A model generated the notes under the pieces. The model saw nothing but the letters and a program-made list of their open reading frames with translations. It was not told the origin of the DNA and ran no database searches. Of a stretch of 64,000 nt of DNA, positions 44,033 to 53,242 are shown piece by piece. The stretch's first letter is position 1. Every line of letters begins with the position of its first letter. This DNA comes from Asinibacterium sp. OR53 (GTDB lineage Bacteria; Bacteroidota; Bacteroidia; Chitinophagales; Chitinophagaceae). The position numbers and the translations under genes are program-made. The stretch covers positions 1,136,505 to 1,200,504 of the forward strand of contig NZ_KI911562.1 in NCBI RefSeq assembly GCF_000515315.1, written 5' to 3'.

Positions 44033-44347
44033 CTAAAGTTTTTCTACTCTTTTAATAAATTCAGAAAGAGAAATGTCAAAGAATTTGCATAGGGTTGATA
44101 ATGTACTAATTGTAACATTCACCTTTGCAGTTTCAATTCGTCCTATATGAATATTAGTTTCATTAAAGATTTCTTCTTGAGTCAGACCTTTGGTTTCTCG
44201 TAACTGCTTTAATACAAGAGAAATTTTTTGCAAAAGTTTGGTATCTTTTATCTGCTTCACGTAATACCAAAGGGACCGAGAAAGATTTTTTCTAACAATG
44301 ACGAATTTGTCATTATTTTTACTATCTTTATCATCTACACTTAGCAT
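44033..44347 (-). CDS. XRE-family regulator with N-terminal extension
   Basis: 104 residues. A charged extension (1-40) precedes an HTH_3 domain (about 42-98): LRETKGLTQEEIFNETNIHIGRIETAK and LCKFFDISLSEFI. Convergent with the small gene at 43641. The region upstream of its start contains the large hairpin at 44418. Confidence 0.85.
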   Translation of the reverse strand: MLSVDDKDSKNNDKFVIVRKNLSRSLWYYVKQIKDTKLLQKISLVLKQLRETKGLTQEEIFNETNIHIGRIETAKVNVTISTLSTLCKFFDISLSEFIKRVEKL

Positions 44348-44417
44348 TTTATCAAATACTAAGTTGACATTTGCGATACTTCGATAGAATTAATTGAAGC
44401 TATTCGCTTTGAGTCTT

Positions 44418-44521
44418 GTCTTGAAACCTAGGAAATTTCAAAGCCACATGACAATAAGTGAAGGGCTCATGCTACGGCGTGGGCTCCCTTATTGTGGCTT
44501 GGCTTCCTAGGGCCTCAAGAC
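44418..44521 (+). ncRNA. Candidate structured RNA, 104-nt hairpin with UACG tetraloop
   Basis: Successive paired blocks close one long stem: GTCTTGA/TCAAGAC (44418-44424 with 44515-44521), CCTAGGAA/TTCCTAGG (44427-44434 with 44504-44511), AAGCCACA/TGTGGCTT (44441-44448 with 44493-44500), ATAAG/CTTAT, and GGGCTCATGC with GCGTGGGCTC (44463-44472 with 44477-44486). The last block needs three G-U pairs, which exist only if the + strand is transcribed. Its loop is C(UACG)G, a UNCG-type stable tetraloop. No known RNA family was recognised. It could also be a DNA structure such as a transfer origin or recombination site. Confidence 0.5.
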
Positions 44522-44606
44522 AGTAAGTGGAGTTCCACGTCCTTTTTCTCCACAATACAGACTCTGGATCAATTGTAAACGGTTTAACCGCTAAAAAAAG
44601 CTGGGT

Positions 44607-44867
44607 ATGACTTTATGGATTGATTTAGAAAAACTTATACAGAACCGTTTGATGATTCAAGCGACAATGGCTATCATTTTAGCCAATCTAATCAAAAGTC
44701 GATTCCTTTTCGGAAGAACAGACTTCTCCACTCTTTACAAGCATTTTAAAATCTGTAGCATCGCTAAATTTTTTCAAAAGGCACCTTGGATTCTCTTATT
44801 TCTCCATAGCGGTCTTCTTTCCCATCTGAAATCTCAGTACGCAAAAAAACCTAAAAATCCGGTGTGA
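44607..44867 (+). CDS. Doubtful small ORF, 86 codons
   Basis: MTLWIDLEKLIQNRLM... rich in Ile, Leu, Phe and Lys, with no recognisable domain. It follows the hairpin by 85 nt. The composition fits either a small membrane-associated protein or a chance frame in AT-rich DNA. The sequence before it contains a stem GTGGAG/CTCCAC (44527-44553) and a short palindrome CGGTT-T-AACCG near 44580. Confidence 0.25.
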   Translation: MTLWIDLEKLIQNRLMIQATMAIILANLIKSRFLFGRTDFSTLYKHFKICSIAKFFQKAPWILLFLHSGLLSHLKSQYAKKPKNPV

Positions 44868-44925
44868 GGTTAGGGTGCCCATTCATTTTTTTTCACCTGA
44901 TTTTTTACAAACCTAACTGCAAAAC

Positions 44926-47900
44926 ATGCGCTACTTTTGCTTGCCGCTACTGCTTTGCCCATGGCTAAGCATCGCTCAACCTATCCCCCACAAGATACTT
45001 TCAGGAACCGTCCACTCAGCTGTGGCTCCCTTTCATCCCCTCGCTGATGTGAACCTATATTTGGTTCATTCCAGGCGCCCCAGTTCAAGTAACGAACTGG
45101 GGCAATTTAACCTAGCCATCGACAAGCTGCCCGATACGCTTGTTGTGAATCTAACCGGCTATCAGTCTCAGCAGATCGTTATTCGCGACCCATCACCGAT
45201 CCATTTGTCTCTGATACCCATTTCTGCCACACTCACTGAGGTGATTGTCAATACAGGTTACCAGCAATTACCTAAAGAACGTTCAGCAGGCTCTTTTACG
45301 CAGGTCAGTACGGCACTGCTGAACAGAAGGGTTGGTGCCAATATTCTTGACCGCCTGGATGGTATTGCTAGCGGGCTCATCTTCAACCGGAACAAAACTC
45401 CGGCGGCCAACGAATCCGGCATTATGATTCGCGGGCGCAGTACCATCTTTGCCAATCCAGAGCCCCTGATTATTGTAGACAATTTCCCTTACCAGGGAGA
45501 TATTAATTCCATTAATCCTAATGATGTAGAAACCATTACACTGCTCAAAGATGCAACAGCCTCTTCTATCTGGGGTGTACGTGCTGGTAACGGTGTAATC
45601 GTTATTACCACAAAAAAAGCGGGTCTAGACAAAAAAAACAACGTACAGGTGCTGGCAAACCTGACTATTGGCAGTAAGCCTGATTTGTTTTACCGCCCCA
45701 CCATCAGTGCCGAAGATTACTTAGGGTTGGAAGCATTTTTATTCAACAAAGGGTATTATAACTATCGGATCAGTTCACGGTTTCAAAGCTTGCCCGCGGG
45801 CATCGAACTGCTGGCCCGGCAAAAGGCCGGAATAATTAGCCCAACCGAAGCAGCGGCCCAATTTGAACTGCTTTCCAGGCAGGATAGCAAGGCAGGGCTT
45901 CTCAAATATTTCTACCAACCTTCAATTGCTCAACAATATGCAGTTTCTCTAAGTGGTGGCAGTGCACAGCAATCCTATTACTTTTCTACAGGGTATGACC
46001 AGTCTAGCGGACCTGTAATCGGAGACTATCAGAACCGGCTCAGCATTCGTGGCGTTAATACTTACCAATTGCTTTCCGGAAAACTGTCGCTACAGTCGGA
46101 AGTGAACCTGACAACTTCAAGATCACAAAGCCCTTCCTCAGCTTATAGCTTATCATATCCCATTTACACCCTTTTTGTAGATAATAATGGTAATGCTCTG
46201 CCCGTATACAGAGATTACCGTAAGCAGTGGCTTGATACCATCGGGCAGCGTCAGTTGCTCGACTGGACATATGTACCACTACGGGAGCGCGATCTCATTA
46301 ACAAGCAAACCAATCTCGTTGAATACCGGCTGGTGCAACACCTAAAGTTCAGGATCAACAGATCGATCGATGCTGCGCTATACTACCAGTTCCAGAAGGG
46401 TAATGCCGCCAGTAACAATTTACAAGCCCAGGATAGTTATTATACCAGGGATTTGATCAATCGCTACTCACAACCGAATTATATGAACAGCATTGTGGCA
46501 AGGGCAATTCCTCTAGGAGATATTTTTGATAGAACAATTACCGAGTATCATACACACCAAGCCAGAGCACAGGTCCATTTTCGTCAGCAATGGGGCGATA
46601 AGCATAAGCTGGATATTCTAACGGGGGCAGAGATAAGTGATTACAAAAACTTTAGTGAAAGTATTCGCAAATACGGATACAATGCTGACAATACTACCGA
46701 TGTCGCGGTTAATCTGGTAACTCCCTTTTTCACATTGCCTTATGGATTTACCAGCCGCATTCCCCTGATGAATAGTCAAAAAGGGCTCACAGATCGTTAC
46801 CTGTCTTACTTCTCTAATATTGGATACCAATTCAAAGACCGTTACCTGGTTAATATCAGCGCTCGCAAAGATGCTTCCAACCTCTTTGGTGTCAACGCCA
46901 ACCAGCGAAGTATTCCGCTATGGTCTATTGGGGCCGGCTGGGTAGTTTCCAAAGAATCTTTTTTTAAAGCGCGAAATATTGACCACCTGAAAGTCAGATT
47001 GACTTATGGTTACAGCGGAAACGTAGATAAATCAACCACTGCAAAAACTACTGCCGGGGTTTTTTATACCAGTTTCTTTCAGCAGCCTACGGAATATCTT
47101 ATCAATCCGCCTAACCCGGATTTGTCGTGGGAAAAAATCAGTACACTAAATACAGGAATAGATTTTTCATTCAAAAAAGACTTGTTATCGGGCAGCCTGG
47201 ATGTTTTTGTGAAACAGGGCAGAGACCTGATGGGCAATAGCCCTGTTGCTTCACAGACTGGCGTAAGTCTGTTCAGACAAAATGTGGCTGATATGCATAC
47301 GAAAGGGTTTGATGTCGTGCTCAACGCACATCCTGTGAAAGGCACCTGGGACTGGTCCATCAGTATGCTATATAGTTATGCGGCCGAGGAGATTACCCGT
47401 TATCTCGTTAAACCTGATCAAGCCAGCTATGTTGTTACGTCCATAGCCAACAATCCAGTACAAGGTAAACCCTGGAGTGCAGTGTTTGCCTATCCTTGGG
47501 CAGGGCTGAATAATGAAGCCGGTCATCCACAAGGGATAGTAGAAGGAAAAACCAGTACGGATTATTACCGGCTAATCAATCCTTTATCAATAGATGAACT
47601 GCTCTACAAGGGGCCGGGAAGACCCACCAGTTTTGGTGGACTGCGACATGAACTCGGCTGGCGAGGTTTCAAGTTTTCAGCAAATGTTACCTATGAATTC
47701 GGGTACTATTTCAGGAGAAATTCTATCCATTACTATAATCTTTTTGCCGCCACAGCTTCTACCGGTACGCTTGTGAATGCAGATTACAATTTACGCTGGC
47801 AAAAACCGGGAGATGAAATGCATACTATTGTGCCTTCTATGGTATATCCTGCAGGATATGCGAGAGATGAATTCTACCAGTACAGCGATCCGCTTATTGA

Positions 47901-48111
47901 AAGAGGAGATCATATCAGGCTCAAAGACATCCGGCTTTCTTATGATTGGGCACTGTCTACAAAGAGCGGCAAGATCACCTGTCAATTCTATGGTTATGCA
48001 AATAACCTGGGCATTCTTTGGCGAGCCAATAAAGCAGGAATGGACCCTAATACTGTTAACAGCTATCCCGTTCCTACTACTTATAGTGTTGGCGTTCATC
48101 TCAAATTCTAA
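44926..48111 (+). CDS. SusC/RagA-type TonB-linked outer-membrane receptor
   Basis: 1061 residues. Signal peptide (about 1-18), a shortened carboxypeptidase-like domain (about 25-95), plug (TEVIVNTGYQQLPKERSAGS, NRRVGANILDRLDGIASGL, ESGIMIRGRSTIF, NDVETITLLKDATASSIWG) and a 22-stranded barrel ending VGVHLKF. It should form the transport pore for the SusD-like lipoprotein encoded 17 nt downstream. No ECF sigma or STN domain is linked to this copy. The following TlpA-like gene hints at peptide or redox-related cargo, but this is uncertain. Confidence 0.93.
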   Translation: MRYFCLPLLLCPWLSIAQPIPHKILSGTVHSAVAPFHPLADVNLYLVHSRRPSSSNELGQFNLAIDKLPDTLVVNLTGYQSQQIVIRDPSPIHLSLIPISATLTEVIVNTGYQQLPKERSAGSFTQVSTALLNRRVGANILDRLDGIASGLIFNRNKTPAANESGIMIRGRSTIFANPEPLIIVDNFPYQGDINSINPNDVETITLLKDATASSIWGVRAGNGVIVITTKKAGLDKKNNVQVLANLTIGSKPDLFYRPTISAEDYLGLEAFLFNKGYYNYRISSRFQSLPAGIELLARQKAGIISPTEAAAQFELLSRQDSKAGLLKYFYQPSIAQQYAVSLSGGSAQQSYYFSTGYDQSSGPVIGDYQNRLSIRGVNTYQLLSGKLSLQSEVNLTTSRSQSPSSAYSLSYPIYTLFVDNNGNALPVYRDYRKQWLDTIGQRQLLDWTYVPLRERDLINKQTNLVEYRLVQHLKFRINRSIDAALYYQFQKGNAASNNLQAQDSYYTRDLINRYSQPNYMNSIVARAIPLGDIFDRTITEYHTHQARAQVHFRQQWGDKHKLDILTGAEISDYKNFSESIRKYGYNADNTTDVAVNLVTPFFTLPYGFTSRIPLMNSQKGLTDRYLSYFSNIGYQFKDRYLVNISARKDASNLFGVNANQRSIPLWSIGAGWVVSKESFFKARNIDHLKVRLTYGYSGNVDKSTTAKTTAGVFYTSFFQQPTEYLINPPNPDLSWEKISTLNTGIDFSFKKDLLSGSLDVFVKQGRDLMGNSPVASQTGVSLFRQNVADMHTKGFDVVLNAHPVKGTWDWSISMLYSYAAEEITRYLVKPDQASYVVTSIANNPVQGKPWSAVFAYPWAGLNNEAGHPQGIVEGKTSTDYYRLINPLSIDELLYKGPGRPTSFGGLRHELGWRGFKFSANVTYEFGYYFRRNSIHYYNLFAATASTGTLVNADYNLRWQKPGDEMHTIVPSMVYPAGYARDEFYQYSDPLIERGDHIRLKDIRLSYDWALSTKSGKITCQFYGYANNLGILWRANKAGMDPNTVNSYPVPTTYSVGVHLKF

Positions 48112-48128
48112 TCTTAATCTTTTACACC

Positions 48129-49511
48129 ATGAAAAATATTTGTTTATACCTATTCGTGCTGTTTTCTATTCTGGCTGTACCAGGCTGCACCAAAACGAGC
48201 TTCCTGGATGCCAAGCCTAATACCAATATTGTGATTCCCAGTACCCTTACTGACTTAAGAGCGTTGTTGAACAATACATATGTATTCAGTTATTCACCTG
48301 GTATTGGAGAAGTTTCTGCTGATAATTATTACCTGGAGCCAGATGATTGGAATGCTCTTTCGGCATTGGAACACAATCTCTATATCTGGGAGAAAAATCT
48401 ATATGGGGCCCAGCGGCAATTAGACGATTGGAGTATTCCTAATCAACAAATATTATATACCAATATAGTTTTGGAACAATGGGAAAAGATACACCCGTTG
48501 TCCAGAGATACCGTTGAGTGGAGGGACATCAAAGGTGCAGCTCTTTTTTTAAGAGCGTATGCTATGGCTCACCTGATTTTTCATTTTGCCCCCGCATACG
48601 ATAGTACCAGTGCAGGAACACTTGATGGGATACCCATTCGTTTGTCAACAGATATCCATACTATCAAGCAGCGTAGTAAGCTGCAAGTATGTATAGATCA
48701 AACCATTGCCGACACCAGGGAATCACTTCAATGGCTACAAAATGCTATTCCGCTGAGGGAAAAGAACAGGCCTAGCCGAACAGCGGCCTATGCATTGCTT
48801 TCCCGTATCTATCTTGCCTGCCGCCAATATGATTTAGCCGGGAAAATGGCAGACAGCGCATTGATGCTCTATCATAAATTGATAGACTATAATACGATCG
48901 ATACAAGAACAAACACTCCCTTCGACCGGTACAATGAGGAATCTATTTATTTTTCTCAAAGCATGCCAACATTAGAAGTGGCTGTTACTTATTCCAATGT
49001 AGTGTTTGCAGATACGAATGTCTATAAATCTTATTCAAGTAATGACCTTCGCCAACAGATTTATTTTCGATCTATTAGTGGTTCCCCTGGAAAAATTGGG
49101 TTCAAAAGTGGTTATAGCGGTACTATTCTACTTTTTACTGGCCTTACAACCGATGAACTGTATCTAAATAGGGCAGAAGCGTTTGCAAAAGTGGGTAATA
49201 CATCCGCCGCTCTAAATGATTTAAATCATTTGCTCTCAAAAAGATGGAAAATGGGCTTTTATATTCCGTACCAGGCAAATTCAGTGCAGGAAACACTTCT
49301 GCTTATTCGGCAGGAGAGGCGGAAAGAGTTGATTTGGAGAGGGCTTAGATGGATTGATCTAAAAAGATATAACCAGGAAGGAGCCAATATTACCCTTACT
49401 CGTCAGTTAACCCCAAACAGTTATACGCTCTCTCCCAACGATCCCAGGTATATTTTTCCTTTTCCGGACGACGAAATTACCTTGAGCGGCATCGCCCAAA
49501 ATCTCAGGTAG
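48129..49511 (+). CDS. SusD/RagB-like nutrient-binding lipoprotein
   Basis: 460 residues. Lipoprotein signal with C20 in LAVPGC. TPR-like helical scaffold typical of SusD (WEKIHPLSRDTVEWRDIKGAALFLRAYA is the characteristic RALFY-like helix; then LLSRIYLACRQYDLAGKMAD), and the C-terminal region LIRQERRKELIWRGLRWIDLKRYN. Works with the SusC partner as a lid. Ligand unknown. Confidence 0.92.
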   Translation: MKNICLYLFVLFSILAVPGCTKTSFLDAKPNTNIVIPSTLTDLRALLNNTYVFSYSPGIGEVSADNYYLEPDDWNALSALEHNLYIWEKNLYGAQRQLDDWSIPNQQILYTNIVLEQWEKIHPLSRDTVEWRDIKGAALFLRAYAMAHLIFHFAPAYDSTSAGTLDGIPIRLSTDIHTIKQRSKLQVCIDQTIADTRESLQWLQNAIPLREKNRPSRTAAYALLSRIYLACRQYDLAGKMADSALMLYHKLIDYNTIDTRTNTPFDRYNEESIYFSQSMPTLEVAVTYSNVVFADTNVYKSYSSNDLRQQIYFRSISGSPGKIGFKSGYSGTILLFTGLTTDELYLNRAEAFAKVGNTSAALNDLNHLLSKRWKMGFYIPYQANSVQETLLLIRQERRKELIWRGLRWIDLKRYNQEGANITLTRQLTPNSYTLSPNDPRYIFPFPDDEITLSGIAQNLR

Positions 49512-49533
49512 CTCGCACTTTAAAATAATAGAC

Positions 49534-51057
49534 ATGAAAAAATATTTTTTGATTTTAATACTTCTCGGCCTATTTCGTTGGGGATATTCCCAAAGATTTA
49601 AAAATGGGAGTAATAGTGCGTGTTTGAAGTTTCAATTCAATGACTTCAGAATTGACACGATGACGCTATTGATATATCCTCAAAAACTTGGGATAACCAG
49701 AGTAGCTTCCACAGCCTATCGAGTTCCTATCCATAACGGTAAAGGTGAAATCATCATTCCTTTAGCGAATAACCTTTGCTATTTTCAAGCTGAATCCAAC
49801 CATTGGCCCAGGCTCTATCTGGATAACTATCTATTGGAACCTGGTGACCATGTATTGATAAGTGTAGACACTACAGGGATCAAACCATCTGAAAATATCA
49901 TGAACCAAGGGCTTCGCTTTAATGGAAAAGGAGCAACCAAGTATGAGGTGAACTTTCGTTTAGATAGTTTAAGAGAGGTAATCAGGAAAGAAGCTTTTAC
50001 ATCAGGCCCGCCACGATTTTTGGAGCAGAAGAACCTGGAAGATCGGTGGAGATACCATGATAGTATTCTTGGAGACTCCAGAAGCAGGCTATTGAAAGAA
50101 TTAGGCCTTTACAAAGGCAGAGTTTCTTCGACTGTCTTCGGTACTATGAAAGCTGATATTTATTACGTTATCCTGGAAGAACTAATGGGTGATTGGAGAA
50201 CAGAATGGTCAATTGCAAAACGCTCTCCCGACTCTACAGCCCAATTGGAAAGGCTGAAAGTTATTTATCATCAAAGACTCTGGGATGAGATGGAAAGGTA
50301 CACGACCAGTAAAGAAGGGAGGATTCATTCATCAGCTTATCTGGATTACCAGATAAGCAAAGTGCTTTCAAAAGCTAGAATGTTAAACCCTAATCATATT
50401 CAGTATTTGCCAAAAGCTATTGAATATCTGCCCATCATGAGAATGGTAGAACAGCGGCAATTTGCCAGATTAGCTACCGGCTTTATAGCTTACTTATTAT
50501 CTTATACCATTCCGGTTGGTCGTTTGGATGAAATGCTTCTGCACGTAATGAATGACCAGAACAATATGATTTACCAGCACTTGTTGAAGGACATGTACGA
50601 ACGCTATTTTTCAATAAAGGATTGTTATCCATTTACACTTACCAGTGTTGGGGGTAAGAAAGTGAGCCTAGAAGAGCTGAAAGGAAAGAAACTGCTGATT
50701 GATATTTGGTTCACTGGTTGTATGCCCTGCATTAAACTTGCAACGAAACTTAGCGAATTGGATGAACTGCTGAAACATGATGACTCCTTTGTATTGGTCA
50801 GCATTTGCATGGATCAGGAAGAATCAATCTGGAAGGAAAGTGTAGCTTCAGGTAAATACACGAGTAAAGACCATCTGAATCTTTATACAGATGGATGGGG
50901 CGTACAGCATCCTTTTTTGCAACATTATGGAATTGGAGGAGCGCCTAAGCTTCTGCTTGTAGATAGCAGGGGGCGACTTCATGATTCCAATGTTTTTATA
51001 CCCATTACTAAAGAAGATGTTGATCGGCTAGCTACTCAAATTGCTGCTATACCGTAA
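49534..51057 (+). CDS. TlpA-like thioredoxin-domain protein
   Basis: 507 residues. Signal peptide (about 1-19). A long N-terminal part (about 20-355) has a DUF4369-like beta start and a helical middle. The C-terminal thioredoxin domain has C396-M-P-C399 in WFTGCMPCIK and the cis-Pro region IGGAPKLLLVD. It probably acts as a periplasmic disulfide oxidoreductase serving the SusC/SusD system. Ends at a bidirectional terminator. Confidence 0.88.
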   Translation: MKKYFLILILLGLFRWGYSQRFKNGSNSACLKFQFNDFRIDTMTLLIYPQKLGITRVASTAYRVPIHNGKGEIIIPLANNLCYFQAESNHWPRLYLDNYLLEPGDHVLISVDTTGIKPSENIMNQGLRFNGKGATKYEVNFRLDSLREVIRKEAFTSGPPRFLEQKNLEDRWRYHDSILGDSRSRLLKELGLYKGRVSSTVFGTMKADIYYVILEELMGDWRTEWSIAKRSPDSTAQLERLKVIYHQRLWDEMERYTTSKEGRIHSSAYLDYQISKVLSKARMLNPNHIQYLPKAIEYLPIMRMVEQRQFARLATGFIAYLLSYTIPVGRLDEMLLHVMNDQNNMIYQHLLKDMYERYFSIKDCYPFTLTSVGGKKVSLEELKGKKLLIDIWFTGCMPCIKLATKLSELDELLKHDDSFVLVSICMDQEESIWKESVASGKYTSKDHLNLYTDGWGVQHPFLQHYGIGGAPKLLLVDSRGRLHDSNVFIPITKEDVDRLATQIAAIP

Positions 51058-51060
51058 AAA

Positions 51061-51096
51061 TTAAAACAAGGCCATCAATTGATGGCCTTGTTTTAA
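51061..51096. terminator. Bidirectional terminator between TlpA-like and DUF6520 genes
   Basis: A perfect 36-bp palindrome: 16-bp arms with the GC-rich core AAGGCCATC and a 4-nt AATT loop, flanked by A-runs on one side and T-runs on the other. It can end transcripts from both converging genes. Confidence 0.9.
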
Positions 51097-51104
51097 TGGC
51101 CGAT

Positions 51105-51359
51105 TTACCTTAATGAGACAAACACTTTATTAGGTGTCTGACCTGGTAACGGATTAGCGAAAGAAGGGTCCTGGTAGAGGCAATAACTAGATCCAGCATT
51201 GCATTTGTAAGTGACATTGACATCCTCTACGTTGACCTGCTTCCACTCTGTTCCTGTATAACCGTAAGCGGTGGTCTGTATTACAGGTTTAGTGGCAGTG
51301 AAAGCGCTGGCAACCGCAATGACAAAGGCGCCCATCAATAAAAAACTGAACTTTTTCAT
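51105..51359 (-). CDS. DUF6520-family small exported protein
   Basis: 84 residues. MKKFSFLLMGAFVIAVASAF is a signal peptide of the DUF6520 type; two Cys (CNAGSSYC) lie near residues 58-65. Members are short secreted proteins of Bacteroidota, often beside MauE/DoxX-like genes as here. Function unknown. It follows the MauE-like gene on the same strand. Confidence 0.82.
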   Translation of the reverse strand: MKKFSFLLMGAFVIAVASAFTATKPVIQTTAYGYTGTEWKQVNVEDVNVTYKCNAGSSYCLYQDPSFANPLPGQTPNKVFVSLR

Positions 51360-51406
51360 AAATTAAGATTTGGATCAACAATTTGCCTACTCTTTTCTAC
51401 AGGTTT

Positions 51407-51838
51407 TCAGCTACTCCTGTTATACATGTATAATTTTTGATTGGACGAACAAAACGACCAAAAACTCGCTATTGATAAGATAAGAGTGAAGAACAGGTGT
51501 TGCAGCCAGGTCATTTCACCAATGAATCCTCCGCAACTGCATGGTATCCTGCTAAAGCCGCCTATTATAACAGCATATGCATACAGTGTAAAAGATAATA
51601 ACAGTACACTCGAAAGCAACAGAGCCATTTTTCTAAACTTTTCGGCAAGCAGCCCCAGTGCAATAGCCAGCTCAACAACAGGTAAAGTGTAAATCAATGA
51701 TTCTGCAACCCAATGAGCAATCGGCTGGTTCATCATTTCGTTACGAAACTTTATAAAATCCGCCCACTTACTGGTAGCTGTATAGCTGTATAAGGCTACC
51801 AGCAATAGAACGATGAGTTGATAAAATAGTCTTTTCAT
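51407..51838 (-). CDS. MauE/DoxX-like redox-associated membrane protein
   Basis: 143 residues with four membrane helices. A C100-S-C102-G-G motif (SRIPCSCGG) lies between helices 3 and 4, as in MauE-like proteins. These are thought to transfer electrons across the membrane to periplasmic thiol proteins. The partner here may be DUF6520 (48 nt downstream) or the convergent TlpA-like protein. Confidence 0.85.
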   Translation of the reverse strand: MKRLFYQLIVLLLVALYSYTATSKWADFIKFRNEMMNQPIAHWVAESLIYTLPVVELAIALGLLAEKFRKMALLLSSVLLLSFTLYAYAVIIGGFSRIPCSCGGFIGEMTWLQHLFFTLILSIASFWSFCSSNQKLYMYNRSS

Positions 51839-51949
51839 AGGATTGAACTATCATTGAAGATGTGAAATTAGAAACGCCCTAAACGGAATACAATAGCCTT
51901 AAAGACATATTGCTTTTTTGGTACAAAAAATTGCTGATTTGTCATATCA

Positions 51950-52915
51950 CTATAACCAGCAAGTATCCAATACATCAGAGGCAATGAGCATTTGTAAGAG
52001 ACGCTGCAATTTCTTCCATGCAGTGAGGGTCATTTTTTCCTTTGTATAAAATAATCTGTGGAGGTTTTTATAGGTAATAAAACCGCAGCGTTCTGCGATG
52101 GCAGCAAGGCTGAGATCAGGTTCTTCAACAGCCATCTTTTTAGCAGCTTCCAGGCGCATTTCCAACAAATAGTTATAGGGCGTAACACCAAAAACCTGGT
52201 TGAACAAATATTTAAAAGTTGTAAGGTTCATTTGCGCCTGTGAAGCCCAGGCTTTCAATCCTGCTTTCTTGTGCAGGTCTAGTTTCATCTGTTCCTGCAC
52301 ATAGAAAAGATTATCTACCTGTCTTTCACTGATAGGCCATTCTTTGGCAGTATTGCCGGTAACTGTTCGTACAACCCATTCGAACAACTCTTTCGGCAGG
52401 CCATCCTTGTTAGGTGCCTTCATCACCTTTTCAAAGCTTTCCAGCATTTTGTAATGGCCCCATACAGGTTTACTAATCAGATGGCGGGCCTTTGCAAGGG
52501 GTAATAACCATTCAGGAGGTATTGGTATAGCAAGCATTTCATATACACACCCCGCTTTCAGGTAAAAACTATGTTCGGTAAGTTTTTTCTCACCCAGCAA
52601 TACCTGCCCTTGCAAATACTTAAATGTTTTGCCATTAGATTTCCCGGTAAGATGGCTTTTATAGATCAATTGGCAAGACCAGTATTCGTCAACAGATTGT
52701 ACACTTAACACACTGTCTTCATGTACATGAACAATACAATGAAATAAACTGAATGAATTATTTGAGAAGTACTGATAAAAAATATCAACAGCCATACTGG
52801 ATGCTTCAAAAGCTTCTCCCTCTGGAATATAAAAGGCCGGATAAATTCTCCGTGTAGTTAGCCGTTGTTTGTGAAAATGCATTTTCCCATGCGCAAGCTC
52901 CGATACTATTACCAT
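51950..52915 (-). CDS. AraC-family transcription regulator
   Basis: 321 residues. N-terminal ligand-binding part of about 200 residues without a clear family; C-terminal AraC domain (about 215-315): WASQAQMNLTTFKYLFNQVFGVTPYNYLLEMRLEAAKKM and IAERCGFITYKNLHRLFYTKEK. A perfect palindrome lies 10 nt upstream of the start codon. Possible regulator of the MauE-like and DUF6520 genes that follow on the same strand. Confidence 0.88.
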   Translation of the reverse strand: MVIVSELAHGKMHFHKQRLTTRRIYPAFYIPEGEAFEASSMAVDIFYQYFSNNSFSLFHCIVHVHEDSVLSVQSVDEYWSCQLIYKSHLTGKSNGKTFKYLQGQVLLGEKKLTEHSFYLKAGCVYEMLAIPIPPEWLLPLAKARHLISKPVWGHYKMLESFEKVMKAPNKDGLPKELFEWVVRTVTGNTAKEWPISERQVDNLFYVQEQMKLDLHKKAGLKAWASQAQMNLTTFKYLFNQVFGVTPYNYLLEMRLEAAKKMAVEEPDLSLAAIAERCGFITYKNLHRLFYTKEKMTLTAWKKLQRLLQMLIASDVLDTCWL

Positions 52916-52924
52916 AGCAGAAGA

Positions 52925-52940
52925 TGTTTACAGGTAAACA
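52925..52940. promoter_or_regulatory. Palindrome upstream of the AraC regulator
   Basis: TGTTTAC-AG-GTAAACA, a perfect 7-bp inverted repeat with a 2-bp spacer, 10 nt from the start codon at 52915. A related half, TGTAAATGTAAACA, occurs near 53028-53041. Probable autoregulatory site. Confidence 0.5.
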
Positions 52941-53242
52941 GTTGATGACGGGGGAACTGAAGCAACATATAAGGCAGGATCAACACCTGGATGGCCTCAT
53001 ATGGTAGTAAATACATGCATGGTGCTGTAAATGTAAACAACTCTTGTTTCAGAAGACGCAGTATGAGTCATTTATATTCAAATAAATAAAATGTGAAACA
53101 AGGTATGCCAAACAAAAAGGCCGCATCGAAATTGATGCTGCCCCATTCTTTTTACCCATTACAACTGTTTTCGCTGATAAAACAAAGGCTGATACGAGGC
53201 TTTATTCCTGATAATCAATAAATTGATAAAAAATTGGGAGTA
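52941..53242. other. Intergenic region without a recognised gene
   Basis: The gap from 52916 to 53242 holds the palindrome at 52925, a related half-site near 53028-53041 and a terminator-like hairpin at 53119. No coding frame of convincing composition was seen. Confidence 0.6.
53119..53153 (+). terminator. Terminator-like hairpin in an empty region
   Basis: GGC-C-GCATC (53119-53127) pairs with GATGC-T-GCC (53134-53142), one internal mismatch, then CCATTCTTTTT. An A-run precedes it. No + strand gene lies upstream before 51057, so it may end an unrecognised short transcript. Confidence 0.45.

Noticed and set aside
44860-44870. GTGAGGTTAG near 44868 as a second IS end
   Set aside because: It shares ten bases with the IS terminal region, but no TTACCCA block or partner end is nearby; chance similarity is as likely.
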